A DNA stretch of 35,139 nt from Campylobacteraceae bacterium (GCA_031276365.1 JAISNG010000110.1:1-35139), one strand, 5' to 3'; positions 1-7,877 are shown, counted from the first letter of the stretch. The notes: a model not told the origin generated them from the letters alone. A program made the numbers and translations.

Positions 1-3
1 AAA

Positions 4-288
4 ATGAAACTAAAGAAAAACATGAAAAGCGATTTTGACGAGCTTTTAAAAGAGGATGGTGTTTTTGATGAAGTCAATGATATAGCGATAAAAAGAGTAA
101 TCGCTTATCAATTGGAACAAGAGATGAAAATCCAAAACATCACAAAGACTAAAATGGCTGAGATGATGCATACAAGCAGAGCGGCAGTCAATCGCTTGTT
201 AAATCCCGATAATAAGTCATTGACTTTGGATACATTGCAGTCAGCGATAAATGTATTGGGCAAAAAACTACATATTGCTATCGTGTAA
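4..288 (+). CDS. XRE/HigA-type HTH antitoxin or regulator
   Basis: 94-residue helix-turn-helix protein. The HTH lies at about residues 45-80: KTKMAEMMHTSRAAVNRLL is followed by a hydrophobic helix that ends LHIAIV. This layout, with an acidic helical N-terminus and a C-terminal Cro/CI-type HTH, is typical of HigA-like antitoxins encoded just downstream of a RelE/HigB-type toxin. Any toxin would lie upstream of base 1 and cannot be seen. The start codon is at the window edge, so its ribosome site is not visible. A short GC hairpin (295-311) follows the stop. It could instead be a stand-alone regulator. The HTH call is secure; the TA role is inferred. Confidence 0.75.
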   Translation: MKLKKNMKSDFDELLKEDGVFDEVNDIAIKRVIAYQLEQEMKIQNITKTKMAEMMHTSRAAVNRLLNPDNKSLTLDTLQSAINVLGKKLHIAIV

Positions 289-472
289 AAATATCGGCGA
301 AAATAACGCCGTTCCCGTATAAAAATATCGCAAAAAATACATATATTTTTTGATTATTTTCATATTTTATACCATAAAACACTTGACAAGTATAGTATAT
401 TTTACTACATAATCAAATTTAGCCCGCAATAATTAACGGGCTTTTGTTAAATTGCGCTAATAGCAAATCACT
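289..472. other. Intergenic spacer at left edge of phage genes
   Basis: AT-rich spacer with no ORF I can support. It holds a 5-bp GC hairpin (CGGCG 295-299 / CGCCG 307-311) just after the antitoxin stop, and a TTGACA box at 383-388 with a weak TACATA 17 bases on. No rightward gene follows that box. A terminator-like hairpin lies at 421-445. The left attachment site could be here, but no duplicate core was found in the rest of the window. Confidence 0.4.
421..445. terminator. Rho-independent terminator
   Basis: Stem AGCCCG (421-426) / CGGGCT (437-442) with a 10-base loop. It is followed on the plus strand by a short T run, and on the minus strand its reverse complement opens with AAAAGCCCG. 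It separates the rightward antitoxin gene from the leftward block ending at 473 and may stop transcription from both sides. Confidence 0.6.
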
Positions 473-1213
473 TTATGGCTTATTGCTATCAAATATAATT
501 CCATTTGCCGTCAAAATATTAGCAGTTTGAGACGGACTGTCTGGCATATTATTTGCTGTAACGATAGCTCCTCCAAGTACGTCTAACTTTATGGGATAAT
601 CAGCGGAATCTATAGTTGGGTTTGGAATATATGCGGTTCCGCCTGTTATTCTTATTGGGGAATATGGTGCCCCACTTCCTCCATATGGTTGAGTAGATAC
701 AAAAGTACTATTGGGCAAATTAATATAGGCAGACGTTGTATACAATGGACCTGTTCCTGCTTGAAAAGTATTAGATGAACCGACAACAGATGAATTGGCG
801 GCCGCAAAAATAATGAAGCTTAGATTGCCGTTATGTATAAAAGATTTTGATGCACCAAAGAAAATAGTACTACCGTTTTCCAAAGTAAACATGACACTAT
901 TAACTCCACCATTAATTGTTATAGATTGATTGAAAATCGGAGTTTTTGCATTATTTATAACAAAAATATATTGCCATGAACCGCTCGTTGTTCCTGTTGT
1001 TACGGCATCTTGACCTGTTATTTGGCACCAAGACAAATCAACATTTTTGATTGTAGTAGTTCCTGACAATGAATAACCAGACAACAATTGAATTGTTCCT
1101 GTAACACCATTTGTATGCTGTAAAGCAGAAACATAATTTAATGCTGACTGCAAAGAAGGATAGTCTCCATTTGCGCCTACTGTGATTGTAAAATCATTTA
1201 TGGCTTTTTCCAT
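473..1213 (-). CDS. Beta-helix (pectate-lyase-like) protein, putative tail-spike/fibre or cargo
   Basis: 246 residues. The opening VGANGDYPSLQSALNYVS (about residues 13-30) is the entry motif commonly seen before right-handed parallel beta-helices in phage tail spikes and surface proteins. The rest is rich in Gly, Asn, Thr and Ser, with short hydrophobic repeats and hardly any Lys, Arg or Glu, as expected for stacked beta-coils. No signal peptide is visible. AAAGGA lies 5 bases before the start. It is the last gene of the leftward block and is separated from gpD by 179 bases, so it may be transcribed on its own. It lacks the baseplate-attachment N-terminus found on the two fibre genes, so its place in the virion is unclear. 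Function is inferred from composition. Confidence 0.5.
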   Translation of the reverse strand: MEKAINDFTITVGANGDYPSLQSALNYVSALQHTNGVTGTIQLLSGYSLSGTTTIKNVDLSWCQITGQDAVTTGTTSGSWQYIFVINNAKTPIFNQSITINGGVNSVMFTLENGSTIFFGASKSFIHNGNLSFIIFAAANSSVVGSSNTFQAGTGPLYTTSAYINLPNSTFVSTQPYGGSGAPYSPIRITGGTAYIPNPTIDSADYPIKLDVLGGAIVTANNMPDSPSQTANILTANGIIFDSNKP

Positions 1214-1384
1214 TTTTATCCTTTAATGAATATATTGGGATTTTAATCCGCCGCTACTCACACAAAAAAGTTATTCATAGGCAACTCCTGAAAAAATTTG
1301 TATTATTGTAATATATATAAATAAAAATTATCTAAAAACGATGAATTAATTGGTTCATCACAATTTATATTTTATGCTTCAAGT

Positions 1385-1401
1385 GAGGGCGGTTAGCCCT
1401 C
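1385..1401. terminator. Hairpin overlapping the gpD stop codon
   Basis: GAGGGC (1385-1390) and GCCCTC (1396-1401) form a 6-bp stem whose loop contains the gpD stop. There is no U tract on either strand. It may slow decay or attenuate transcription at the end of the tail operon rather than terminate it efficiently. Confidence 0.3.
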
Positions 1402-2355
1402 AAATTCAACCGATATTTTATAGCCTGAGCCGTCAAAGCTGTGCGATATGCTTATGGCTGTAAATTCTCGGTTGATTTCATTGATTTTAAATTTTTGACC
1501 GACGCGGAACTCTTGCCCTTGCGTTTCCAAGTTTCCAGTTACGCCGCCGCTTTGCAGGTCCCTAAGCTTTGCCTCTCCTATTTTTATAGCTTCGGTGTCG
1601 GATTTTGGTTCGCTTATCCTCATTTTATATATTTGCGTTGTACCGCTGCCTATTTTTAACTCTTTAATGACGCCTTCGTTTTTATCTTTCCACTCTACTA
1701 TAACTGCATCATATACATTTCGGTTTGCATCGGTAATCTCCAAGGAGTATAAAGAGTCAAGTGCAAGCTTTTTAATCGTCAGAGCATTAGTAGAACCGAT
1801 TGTTCTAACTTCATCAATTTTTACACTTTTATCTCTAACATAAATCGTATTGTTTTTTTGAAAAATACGAAATCCAAACTTGTATCCCAATAAAGTTAAA
1901 AATGCCATATTCGGCGTGTTATTTTGCAATTCTGACGCAATTGCACACTCTTTTGCAGACGCAGGGATATCAAAGTCCAATTTTTCCTCTTCCGCAATTG
2001 TTTTTACGATATTTTCTAAATTTGTATTATTCCAATTGCGTGATTTTCTCTCTTTTTGCGCTGTTGCGAAATTCACGGCGGTTGCTCTTACCTCCGTTGT
2101 TTTTTCAACATAGTTTTTTGTAATGGTTTGCACGCTAAATGCGCCGCATAAAAAGAGCTTGCCCTCGTATCCAAGATGTAATTCAAGTTTTGTTCCGAAC
2201 GGTTTTTTTTCATATAATCCCGCAAGTGTGAAACTTATCTCGTCGCTTTGTAGATTCTCTTTATCGTCATAACTTAAACTTATAAGATTTTTTGCAATTT
2301 TTTGCGTTATATCTCTATTATCTGCAATAAGTTTAAACGACGGTTTGATTACCAT
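1393..2355 (-). CDS. D: Phage late control D / baseplate hub (P2 gpD-like)
   Basis: 320-residue member of the P2 GpD / phage late control D family. It forms the hub at the bottom of the contractile tail tube, between the tube and the spike. Seen: an N-terminal hub fold opening with FKLIADNRDITQKIAKNLIS, an internal region resembling T4 gp27-type domains, and a C-terminal domain ending SFDGSGYKISVEFEG, which is characteristic of the family. It is the last of the U-X-D series and its start overlaps gpX by 7 bases, so the genes are probably translationally coupled. The length is close to that of P2 gpD. In P2 the name came from a genetic effect on late control; here only the structural role is supported. 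Confidence 0.9.
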   Translation of the reverse strand: MVIKPSFKLIADNRDITQKIAKNLISLSYDDKENLQSDEISFTLAGLYEKKPFGTKLELHLGYEGKLFLCGAFSVQTITKNYVEKTTEVRATAVNFATAQKERKSRNWNNTNLENIVKTIAEEEKLDFDIPASAKECAIASELQNNTPNMAFLTLLGYKFGFRIFQKNNTIYVRDKSVKIDEVRTIGSTNALTIKKLALDSLYSLEITDANRNVYDAVIVEWKDKNEGVIKELKIGSGTTQIYKMRISEPKSDTEAIKIGEAKLRDLQSGGVTGNLETQGQEFRVGQKFKINEINREFTAISISHSFDGSGYKISVEFEG

Positions 2356-2540
2356 AACGGCGCCTCTTTTTTGGTTTCGTTTTTGGGTGTATCGGGCAAA
2401 TAAACTATATCTTCATCCTCTAAAAGAGGCTTCAATCTTGCATTCAACATTAAAATTTGTTCAAATTGTTCAAGCGTGCCATAATATTTATAAACAATAG
2501 TATCAAGCCGTTCGCCTGTATGCGCTATATATTTAACCAT
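2349..2540 (-). CDS. X: Tail protein X (P2 gpX-like, LysM fold)
   Basis: 63 residues. The segment YIAHTGERLDTIVYKYYGT near the N-terminus, the later LMLNARL and the closing IVYLPD are the signature of the small P2 gpX / LysM-like tail proteins that bind the hub or tube end. It overlaps gpU by 8 bases and gpD by 7. The order U-X-D matches P2 exactly, which supports the assignment for so short a protein. Confidence 0.88.
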   Translation of the reverse strand: MVKYIAHTGERLDTIVYKYYGTLEQFEQILMLNARLKPLLEDEDIVYLPDTPKNETKKEAPLW

Positions 2541-2910
2541 TATAATCCCTTATAAGTTTCAATGTAAAATTTTGCGCCAAAAATGCGCCGTTGGGCATTA
2601 AAGCGCCTTGTTCCTCGTCTATGCTTGTTATCACAAACTTGCCTAAAACCTTACCTGTTCCAGTTGCAAGCGTATAAGACTTTTGTTCTCGCGCTAACGC
2701 ATAAAGCTTGTCCATAACACTGTTTTTAGCTCCCCTTAATGGGAGCGTTACGCAGGCTATCTCTATCTCCTCCTTTTGTTTTTTATTTGCGCCCAAAAGG
2801 GCGTAATTTCCCATGCGCTCCTGCGCATTAATATTATAATCCGTACTGCGCTTGAGTGTTTGCGGGAGAACGGCGCTTTCAAATTTAAATCCGCCGAGAG
2901 AATATATCAT
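2533..2910 (-). CDS. U: Tail protein U (P2 gpU-like)
   Basis: 125 residues. The N-terminus MIYSLGGFKFE, then the region around ERMGNYALLGANKK, and the C-terminal FTLKLIRDYNG are typical of P2 gpU, a small tail protein placed between the tape measure and gpX genes. It starts 4 bases inside the end of the tape measure gene (ATGA-type overlap). Its role in contractile tail assembly comes from family knowledge. Confidence 0.88.
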   Translation of the reverse strand: MIYSLGGFKFESAVLPQTLKRSTDYNINAQERMGNYALLGANKKQKEEIEIACVTLPLRGAKNSVMDKLYALAREQKSYTLATGTGKVLGKFVITSIDEEQGALMPNGAFLAQNFTLKLIRDYNG

Positions 2911-5063
2911 GCGAGACTCCTATTTTGAGCTATTTGTTTATCTTTTTCGAGAGAGCTTTTTACTGCGTTAACAAGCTCTTTTTTGAACTCTTTGAAGTCA
3001 AATTTTCCGTCTTTGCCTGCCGCGATTAGAAAATCCCCGTTAAAAGTAACATTTACACTTCCGCCCATACTGCCCGAGTCTATACTATAATTTTCACCGC
3101 TCGGTTCATAGGCATCGTTTATAACATTGCTTGTCTCTATGCTTTTGTTTTCGTTTAATTCAACATTTTCATCGTCTCCGAAACCTAAAAAACTTTTGAT
3201 GCCGCCCCACCATTCGCCTATTTTTTTGCCTATATTTCCTACCCATTCAAATTTACTGCCCAGCCAATCCAATGCCGCGCCTATACCTTTTAGCATCAAT
3301 CCCAAAGGCGACCATTCAAAAACCGTTTTTATGCCGTCCCAGACTGTAGAACAAATCGTGCCGAGCCAACCCATTTTATTTGCGACCCAAACGACTGCAG
3401 CAACAAGCGCGGCAATGGCGATAATAATCAACCCGATAGGATTTAAACTCATAACTACATTCAATATCCCCTGCACAATAGTCCATGACTTTATAGCTTT
3501 TATTATCGCTCCTACCCAGCCAAACATAAATTTTATACCGCCTCCTGCAAGAACAAGCGCGCCATTTAAAAAATTAACGCTATTTGTAAAAAGTATCGTT
3601 TTTATCGTTGTAAGCTTCAAAACGATTGATTTTTTTATCAGTGCCGCAGTGCTTACAGTTGTTGCGCCGCTCTCGCCAAGAGTTGCGATTTTTGAAAAAA
3701 TGGAGGCGTTAGCGGCATTTAGAGTTGCTATCTTCAAAGTGTTTTTTGCTATAGCCGCGGCGATAGAAACGGTTTTTAAAAGCATAAATGCGCTAATGCT
3801 GTATATAATAATTTTTGTTAAATTTTTATACTCATTCATAAAATCAACAATATTTTTTACCACGACAGCAAGACCGCTTGCAAGAGTTTTTAACAGCGGT
3901 AAAAATGTATCGCCTATGCTTATGCCAAGTTCGGCAAAAGCGTTTTTCATTTTTGTTATGGCAACTCCTGTCGTTTTATTGCGTTCGTCAAACTCTCTTT
4001 GCATGCTTCCTGCGTATTTTGTCTTATTCGAAACCGAATCAAGAGCCTTATCATACTGCCCCATACTGCCGACCAATAACGCTATATCGTCGCTGACACC
4101 CTCGCCAAAAAGACTTTTGATGACTTGCGGCAAATCCCCTTTATCTACACTTGAAAGTGCGTCCAAAAACACATTTATAGCTCCTTGCGCGTCAGTTGCT
4201 ATCATATCTTTCATATCTTCAGCGGTTAGCCCTATTTGTTCAAGCGTATCTTGGAACTCTTTGCCTTGCCCTAAGGCTGTTGAGAGAGTTAAAAGCATAG
4301 AGTTTATGGCAGTTCCTGCTATCTGTGGACTTTTGCCGAGAGATAAAAAGGTAGATGAGAGCGCAGCGGCTTGGTCTCCTGTCAAGCCAAACATTTTTGC
4401 ATTGCCGCCGATGCGCGCCATGACTTCCGTTACATCTCTTGCTTTAACGCCAATAGTGTTTGAGACAGTATTCATAGCATCGCCAAGCTCCTTAGCCTCT
4501 TCAATGCTAAGAGCGTAAACATTCATTATCGTTGCCATAGAACGGCTTGCGTCGTCCGCGCTCATATCAAACGCCGTTTTCATTTTCGCAACAATTTCGG
4601 TAAACTCCATCAGCTTGTCTGTTGCGATACCCATTTGCCCGCCTGACGCAGTAATAGACGCAAGTTCAGCCGCGGCAAGAGGAATATCGCGCGTAAGATG
4701 TTTTATCTGCTGCGAAAAAAGTTCTTCCTGCTCTTGGCTTGTAAAATTGACAACTTTTTTTATATCTGCCATGGCGTTTTCATAGTCAATCGCAAGCGAT
4801 ACGGATTTGCCTCCGCCAAGCATGGCGCCTATCTTTCCTATGCCCATAAGTTTGCTTTTGAGCGCACTGTTATTTGCTTGCAAAGAGCTTATTTCGGATA
4901 GATTTTTATCATAGGTTTTTAATTCACTTTGTAAGCCTTCAATGCCTGCTTTTGTTTTTTTCGCCATTTCGCTAAGCTCTTTTAAACCTGTCGTAACCGT
5001 TTTAATATTCGTAAGTCCGTGTGCTGCAAAACCTACCGCTATACCTAAAACCATCTTTTCCAT
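2907..5063 (-). CDS. T: Tail tape measure protein (P2 gpT-like)
   Basis: 718 residues, the largest gene of the FETUD-type block. It sets tail length and is thought to be expelled during DNA entry. Seen: a coiled-coil N-terminus (about 20-75); a TP901-type tape measure core with the stretch LASITASGGQMGIATDKL and LGKSPQIAGTAINSM (about 100-370); hydrophobic helices around 385-440 and 500-570, likely membrane-seeking; and a Gly-rich C-terminus. Upstream AGGGAAAA is the ribosome site. It normally follows E' directly, but here about 206 bases intervene (see the small ORFs at 5073-5280). Long open frames on the opposite strand are shadows of this gene. Confidence 0.92.
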   Translation of the reverse strand: MEKMVLGIAVGFAAHGLTNIKTVTTGLKELSEMAKKTKAGIEGLQSELKTYDKNLSEISSLQANNSALKSKLMGIGKIGAMLGGGKSVSLAIDYENAMADIKKVVNFTSQEQEELFSQQIKHLTRDIPLAAAELASITASGGQMGIATDKLMEFTEIVAKMKTAFDMSADDASRSMATIMNVYALSIEEAKELGDAMNTVSNTIGVKARDVTEVMARIGGNAKMFGLTGDQAAALSSTFLSLGKSPQIAGTAINSMLLTLSTALGQGKEFQDTLEQIGLTAEDMKDMIATDAQGAINVFLDALSSVDKGDLPQVIKSLFGEGVSDDIALLVGSMGQYDKALDSVSNKTKYAGSMQREFDERNKTTGVAITKMKNAFAELGISIGDTFLPLLKTLASGLAVVVKNIVDFMNEYKNLTKIIIYSISAFMLLKTVSIAAAIAKNTLKIATLNAANASIFSKIATLGESGATTVSTAALIKKSIVLKLTTIKTILFTNSVNFLNGALVLAGGGIKFMFGWVGAIIKAIKSWTIVQGILNVVMSLNPIGLIIIAIAALVAAVVWVANKMGWLGTICSTVWDGIKTVFEWSPLGLMLKGIGAALDWLGSKFEWVGNIGKKIGEWWGGIKSFLGFGDDENVELNENKSIETSNVINDAYEPSGENYSIDSGSMGGSVNVTFNGDFLIAAGKDGKFDFKEFKKELVNAVKSSLEKDKQIAQNRSLA

Positions 5064-5072
5064 ACATTTTCC

Positions 5073-5252
5073 CTAATTTTGTGCTATAATTATAGACATG
5101 GAACTAATATCTAAAAAAGATAAGCGATTATCTATAATATTATCGCTTATAGCAGGCACTATCGGCGAAATTTTAACTCCGTCAGAATATCCAGCTGGTA
5201 CGGGATTTATGGCAGGGATAATATTCCTTTTAATTATCATTTTTATAGCCAT
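5073..5252 (-). CDS. Alternative small ORF between E' and T (doubtful)
   Basis: 59 codons on the tail-operon strand. It fits the operon well: GAAAGGA lies 5 bases before its ATG, it starts 17 bases after the E' stop, and it ends 9 bases before the tape measure start. Against it, the translation (many Ile, Pro, Asn and Ser, e.g. IIPAINPVPAGYSDGV) looks like the antisense of the membrane protein encoded on the other strand (5098-5280). Probably only one of the two is real; I rate this as the less likely. Confidence 0.25.
   Translation of the reverse strand: MAIKMIIKRNIIPAINPVPAGYSDGVKISPIVPAISDNIIDNRLSFLDISSMSIIIAQN
5080..5090 (+). promoter_or_regulatory. Extended -10 promoter, possibly leaderless start
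   Basis: TGTGCTATAAT with the -10 hexamer at 5085-5090. The ATG of the small membrane protein begins 8 bases after the hexamer, so the transcript would start at or next to the initiation codon. The same TGTGCTATAAT occurs on the minus strand at 33977-33987 upstream of the three-Cys gene. No -35 box is evident, as is usual for Campylobacterota sigma-70 promoters. Confidence 0.5.
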
Positions 5253-5280
5253 AATTATCCTTTCAGACTTTACCCGTTAG
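5098..5280 (+). CDS. Small membrane protein, putative moron in tail operon
   Basis: 60 residues on the strand opposite the tail genes. It has a basic N-terminus (KKDKR), one hydrophobic segment from about residue 12, a PSEYPAGTGF turn, and a strongly hydrophobic helix at about 39-55. This is a plausible two-helix inner-membrane peptide. It lies between E' and T, overlaps the E' end by 11 bases, and has its own -10 box immediately upstream. It has no Shine-Dalgarno site, which fits leaderless translation. A self-promoted membrane gene inside a late operon looks like a moron expressed in the lysogen; exclusion would be one guess, without direct support. A competing ORF exists on the other strand. 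Confidence 0.45.
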   Translation: MELISKKDKRLSIILSLIAGTIGEILTPSEYPAGTGFMAGIIFLLIIIFIAIIILSDFTR

Positions 5281-5643
5281 ACACTTTCAAAATCTTTTCA
5301 GAGCATTTCAAATACTCTCCAAAAACTTTTATATCCATATCTATCATTTCTTTATGCCCAAAGTGCAGCACATGCGCGACAAGAGCGAGAGCTTCTATGC
5401 TCACGCCCCTGCCGCATTCCCTAAAAAACCCGTAATTACCGCCTGAATAGCGTTAAAATCGCTGATATCAAGCGCTTTTATTTCGCTCTCCGTCATATTG
5501 CAGCATCTTGCCGCAACGGATATACCCTGTTTGACTTCGCCTGCATTATTTTCACTTGCCTCAACTATAACGCCGACGGTCGGCGCATGTATAGTTACCT
5601 CTTTGTCTGCAATCTTTAATTTTATAGTTTTACTGCGTGCCAT
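5270..5643 (-). CDS. E': gpE+E' frameshift fusion (tape measure chaperone)
   Basis: Predicted -1 frameshift product of gene E, 124 residues: 74 from frame 0, then 50 after the slip. Frame 0 reads GGT TTT TTA; the slip at T_TTT_TTA (5422-5428) continues AGG GAA TGC and runs open to a TAA at 5270-5272. The extension contains ALALVAHVLHFGHKEMIDMD followed by a Tyr/Leu helix, which matches the P2 GpE' pattern (hydrophobic helix, FHW-like core, E-M, M-D, aromatic helix). In P2 the same arrangement makes gpE and gpE+E', assembly chaperones for the tape measure protein. Strength of the signal cannot be measured here. Confidence 0.75.
5401..5643 (-). CDS. E: Tail assembly protein E (P2 gpE-like)
   Basis: 80 residues from the start MARSKTIKL, chosen because AAGGAG lies 6 bases before it; a longer in-frame opening (to 5718) has no ribosome site and overlaps nothing useful. 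It lies directly after the tube gene and before the tape measure, as P2 gene E does. The helix NMTESEIKALDISDFNAIQA is the recognisable segment of this tail-chaperone class. It ends in GNAAGA when no frameshift occurs and is extended when ribosomes slip at 5422-5428. Confidence 0.8.
   Translation of the reverse strand: MARSKTIKLKIADKEVTIHAPTVGVIVEASENNAGEVKQGISVAARCCNMTESEIKALDISDFNAIQAVITGFLGNAAGA
5422..5428 (-). other. Slippery heptamer T_TTT_TTA for -1 frameshift
   Basis: On the minus strand the codons GGT TTT TTA place T TTT TTA in the X_XXY_YYZ phase. The -1 frame is open from here to 5270. P2 uses the analogous T_TTT_TTG in the same gene. No strong stimulatory hairpin was recognised just downstream. 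Confidence 0.75.
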
Positions 5644-5721
5644 TTTTTTCTCCTTAAATTTAGTCCCTAAATTATAGGAACCTCTATTTTTTCGTTCTTT
5701 AACGACTCTAAGAACCAACTC

Positions 5722-6225
5722 TTATGTCAAATTTGCGCGCAAATCTGCAAAGAAATCTCTCCCGCCAATCATGCAAATCATATTCTTTGCATCCACTAAA
5801 ATCACCGGAATACTATCTATCACAAGCGAATAAAAATGTACGCTCACTTTTATCTCCTGCTCTACAACTTCTCCCGCATTCCATGCGCTTGGCGTTATAG
5901 ATACGATATCGCCTGTTACCACAACGATGGCGGGTTTGGACTTGCCCTCATCGTAGATAGAGCCTTTGAAAACCAAAGGCACTCTGTTTTCAAATGTATT
6001 GATGCCGAACGCTAAAAACGTATTGGCGTCAATGATATTCAGCTTAAAACTAAGCTCCATTTTTTCAAGCGCGCCAGCCGCATAATCAGCGCTTACCGCA
6101 CCGTTTGTTTCCACGACTTTTTGCGCAATCGCAGGGAGCTGTAAATCTTTTGTAACTCCCAAATATCCCTTGCCGTCCAAGAATGCGTTTACGTCTTGTA
6201 TTGTATTTGGTACCAATTTTCCCAT
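5722..6225 (-). CDS. FII: Major tail tube protein (P2 FII-like)
   Basis: 167 residues, the usual size for P2 FII. The N-terminus MGKLVPNTIQDVNAFLDGKG, the SADYAAGALEKMELSFKLN region and VPLVFKGSIYDE are family-typical. It forms the inner tube of the contractile tail. It starts 11 bases after the sheath gene with AAGGAGAAAA upstream, and precedes gene E as in P2. Confidence 0.92.
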   Translation of the reverse strand: MGKLVPNTIQDVNAFLDGKGYLGVTKDLQLPAIAQKVVETNGAVSADYAAGALEKMELSFKLNIIDANTFLAFGINTFENRVPLVFKGSIYDEGKSKPAIVVVTGDIVSITPSAWNAGEVVEQEIKVSVHFYSLVIDSIPVILVDAKNMICMIGGRDFFADLRANLT

Positions 6226-6235
6226 TTTTTTCTCC

Positions 6236-7363
6236 TTAACCTAAATTTGCAAGAAGCGTTTCGCTCCAAGCATCTGAGTAGATAAAATTAAGCTGCAGCG
6301 TTTTTACTATAGGATTATTTTGCATTCTTATGTCAAGGTAAAATTTACCTGCCGTAATGTTTGCTTGAGTGTTTTGCGCCGCATTCCATGACACATCGTA
6401 TCCTACTAACACATTAGCTCCTTTTAAAGCCCTTAAAAGTTCCTCAACGCTAAGTTTTGCATACAACAATTGGTCTGCCCTTTTGTCTATTGCGAACAAA
6501 ACGCCTTTTTGGCAAGCTTCACTAATTCTGTCAAAAATGCGCACCCTTGTTAAATCCTGCCAGACAGCATCTTGGTCAGTAGTCTCTTCTCCCCACAATC
6601 TCCATCCCTCTTGTCTTATTATCGTACCAATGTGAGCAGAACGAAGTCTGTCAGCTTCGCAAGTCTCCCCTAAAATAAACTCTATTGGCCGCTCGGTGCC
6701 AAATGTACCGTTAACTACACGATTTGATACGCTGTCGCTCCAGCCGTATTCCCATTCGCCGTCCGTTTTGGCTCTTAGTCCGGCATAATAAGCAGAAAGC
6801 GGTTCATATACATAATCATTTGTATCTTCACTCCAAACTTTTACTTTTGGATTGAGGAGTAAAACTCTGCGGCTGCCAAAACTGCCCGCTTCAGTTATAG
6901 CCGCCGTTTCGCTCGTCGCTGCCAAATCTATAACTCCCACAGCGTTTAATCTTTCCGCTTCCGCCTGCAATGTACTTGCAACTGCACTAAAATGCGAATA
7001 TTCGGGCGCAATTAGAATATTTGGGATATAATCAAACTCTGCTTTTGCTCTCCTAAACGCCTCTATCGCGTTCCTGCAGGCAGTAGTAGTCTCTCCTTCG
7101 TTTGCGCCGACAGTAAAAACACTAAAAATTACAGGCGTTTCAACAACCTGCTCATCTATAGCGCGAATCGCCTTAAGTATACTGCCCACAGCGTCCGCAT
7201 CTTCTAATACTTTTTTAGCTGCGCTTACGCTGCCGTAGTAATAAAGCCCGTCCTCTATGCCCTCTGCTGTTCCTGCTATGCCGATAGGCGTAATGCTCTG
7301 TATGCTTATCGGTCTTGCGGCTTCCGCGTCTACCGTAATGTTTACACCAAACTGTGCTGCCAT
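6236..7363 (-). CDS. FI: Tail sheath protein (P2 FI-like)
   Basis: 375 residues, matching P2 FI. Seen: the N-terminal FGVNITVDAEAARPI and SITPIGIAGTAEG stretch; the central region with AIEAFRRAKAEFDYIPNILI and APEYS; RIFDRISEA; and the C-terminal DIRMQNNPIVKTLQLNFIYS, all characteristic of contractile sheath proteins. It surrounds the tube and contracts on infection. It starts immediately after the DUF1353 gene, with AAGGAGAAAT as its ribosome site. Confidence 0.94.
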   Translation of the reverse strand: MAAQFGVNITVDAEAARPISIQSITPIGIAGTAEGIEDGLYYYGSVSAAKKVLEDADAVGSILKAIRAIDEQVVETPVIFSVFTVGANEGETTTACRNAIEAFRRAKAEFDYIPNILIAPEYSHFSAVASTLQAEAERLNAVGVIDLAATSETAAITEAGSFGSRRVLLLNPKVKVWSEDTNDYVYEPLSAYYAGLRAKTDGEWEYGWSDSVSNRVVNGTFGTERPIEFILGETCEADRLRSAHIGTIIRQEGWRLWGEETTDQDAVWQDLTRVRIFDRISEACQKGVLFAIDKRADQLLYAKLSVEELLRALKGANVLVGYDVSWNAAQNTQANITAGKFYLDIRMQNNPIVKTLQLNFIYSDAWSETLLANLG

Positions 7364-7867
7364 TTATTTCTCCTTATTAAAAATTGGAGCGATATACCAC
7401 TCCCAAAAACCAAACTTTAGCGTGCTATAAGCCCGCACCGCCCAAAAGAATAGCTTACATCTCACCCTGCGGTTATTAAGCTGCAGAGCGTCATAAAACC
7501 AATTATCCGCCTGCTTAAACGCTTCTAATGCGCCTTGTCTACCTGCTCTGTTTTTTACTCTTTTCGTCTCTTCGTAAAACCTTATAACGTTGTCATATTG
7601 GTCGTCATGTCCAATACACGCCGCGATGATAGACGGGCTGAACGGGTGAACGCCGAGAATAGAGCAAAAGATAAGAGGTATGCTGCCTCCATCCGTCTTT
7701 GTCCCTTTCTTTACCGTGTAGCCATTTATCGTAAAATCCTCCACGACTTCGTACAGCGCGCTGTTTTTGCCGCCCACAGGACGGATAATCGGCGCGGATA
7801 CAAGCTGTTTTTTTGGCTTTGAGAACCAATTAATAAAAAATCCCGCGATTAAACTAAATACTCCCAT
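7364..7867 (-). CDS. DUF1353 family protein
   Basis: 167 residues. Family features: a beta opening (EVVEDFTINGYTVKKGTKTD), then GGSIPLIFCSILG, the helix AACIGHDDQYDN with its His-Asp pair, and a C-terminal helical tail. An N-terminal hydrophobic stretch (about 4-16) may anchor it or pack in a complex. DUF1353 proteins are frequent in Mu- and P2-like tail or head operons, but their task is unknown. Here it sits between the second tail fibre and the sheath, so a baseplate or tail role is more likely than lysis. Confidence 0.75.
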   Translation of the reverse strand: MGVFSLIAGFFINWFSKPKKQLVSAPIIRPVGGKNSALYEVVEDFTINGYTVKKGTKTDGGSIPLIFCSILGVHPFSPSIIAACIGHDDQYDNVIRFYEETKRVKNRAGRQGALEAFKQADNWFYDALQLNNRRVRCKLFFWAVRAYSTLKFGFWEWYIAPIFNKEK

Positions 7868-7877
7868 TTTTTGCTCC

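Noticed and set aside
383..411. TTGACA plus weak -10 as a rightward promoter
   Set aside because: No rightward gene follows; a terminator stands directly downstream. Kept only as a note in the spacer entry.
3127..4518. 463-codon open frame on the plus strand
   Set aside because: It is antisense to the tape measure gene, has Ser/Pro/Phe-rich shadow composition and no ribosome site; the minus-strand gene has clear tape measure domains.
5401..5718. Longer version of gpE (105 residues)
   Set aside because: The added 25 residues are basic and lack a ribosome site; AAGGAG precedes the internal MARSKTIKL start.
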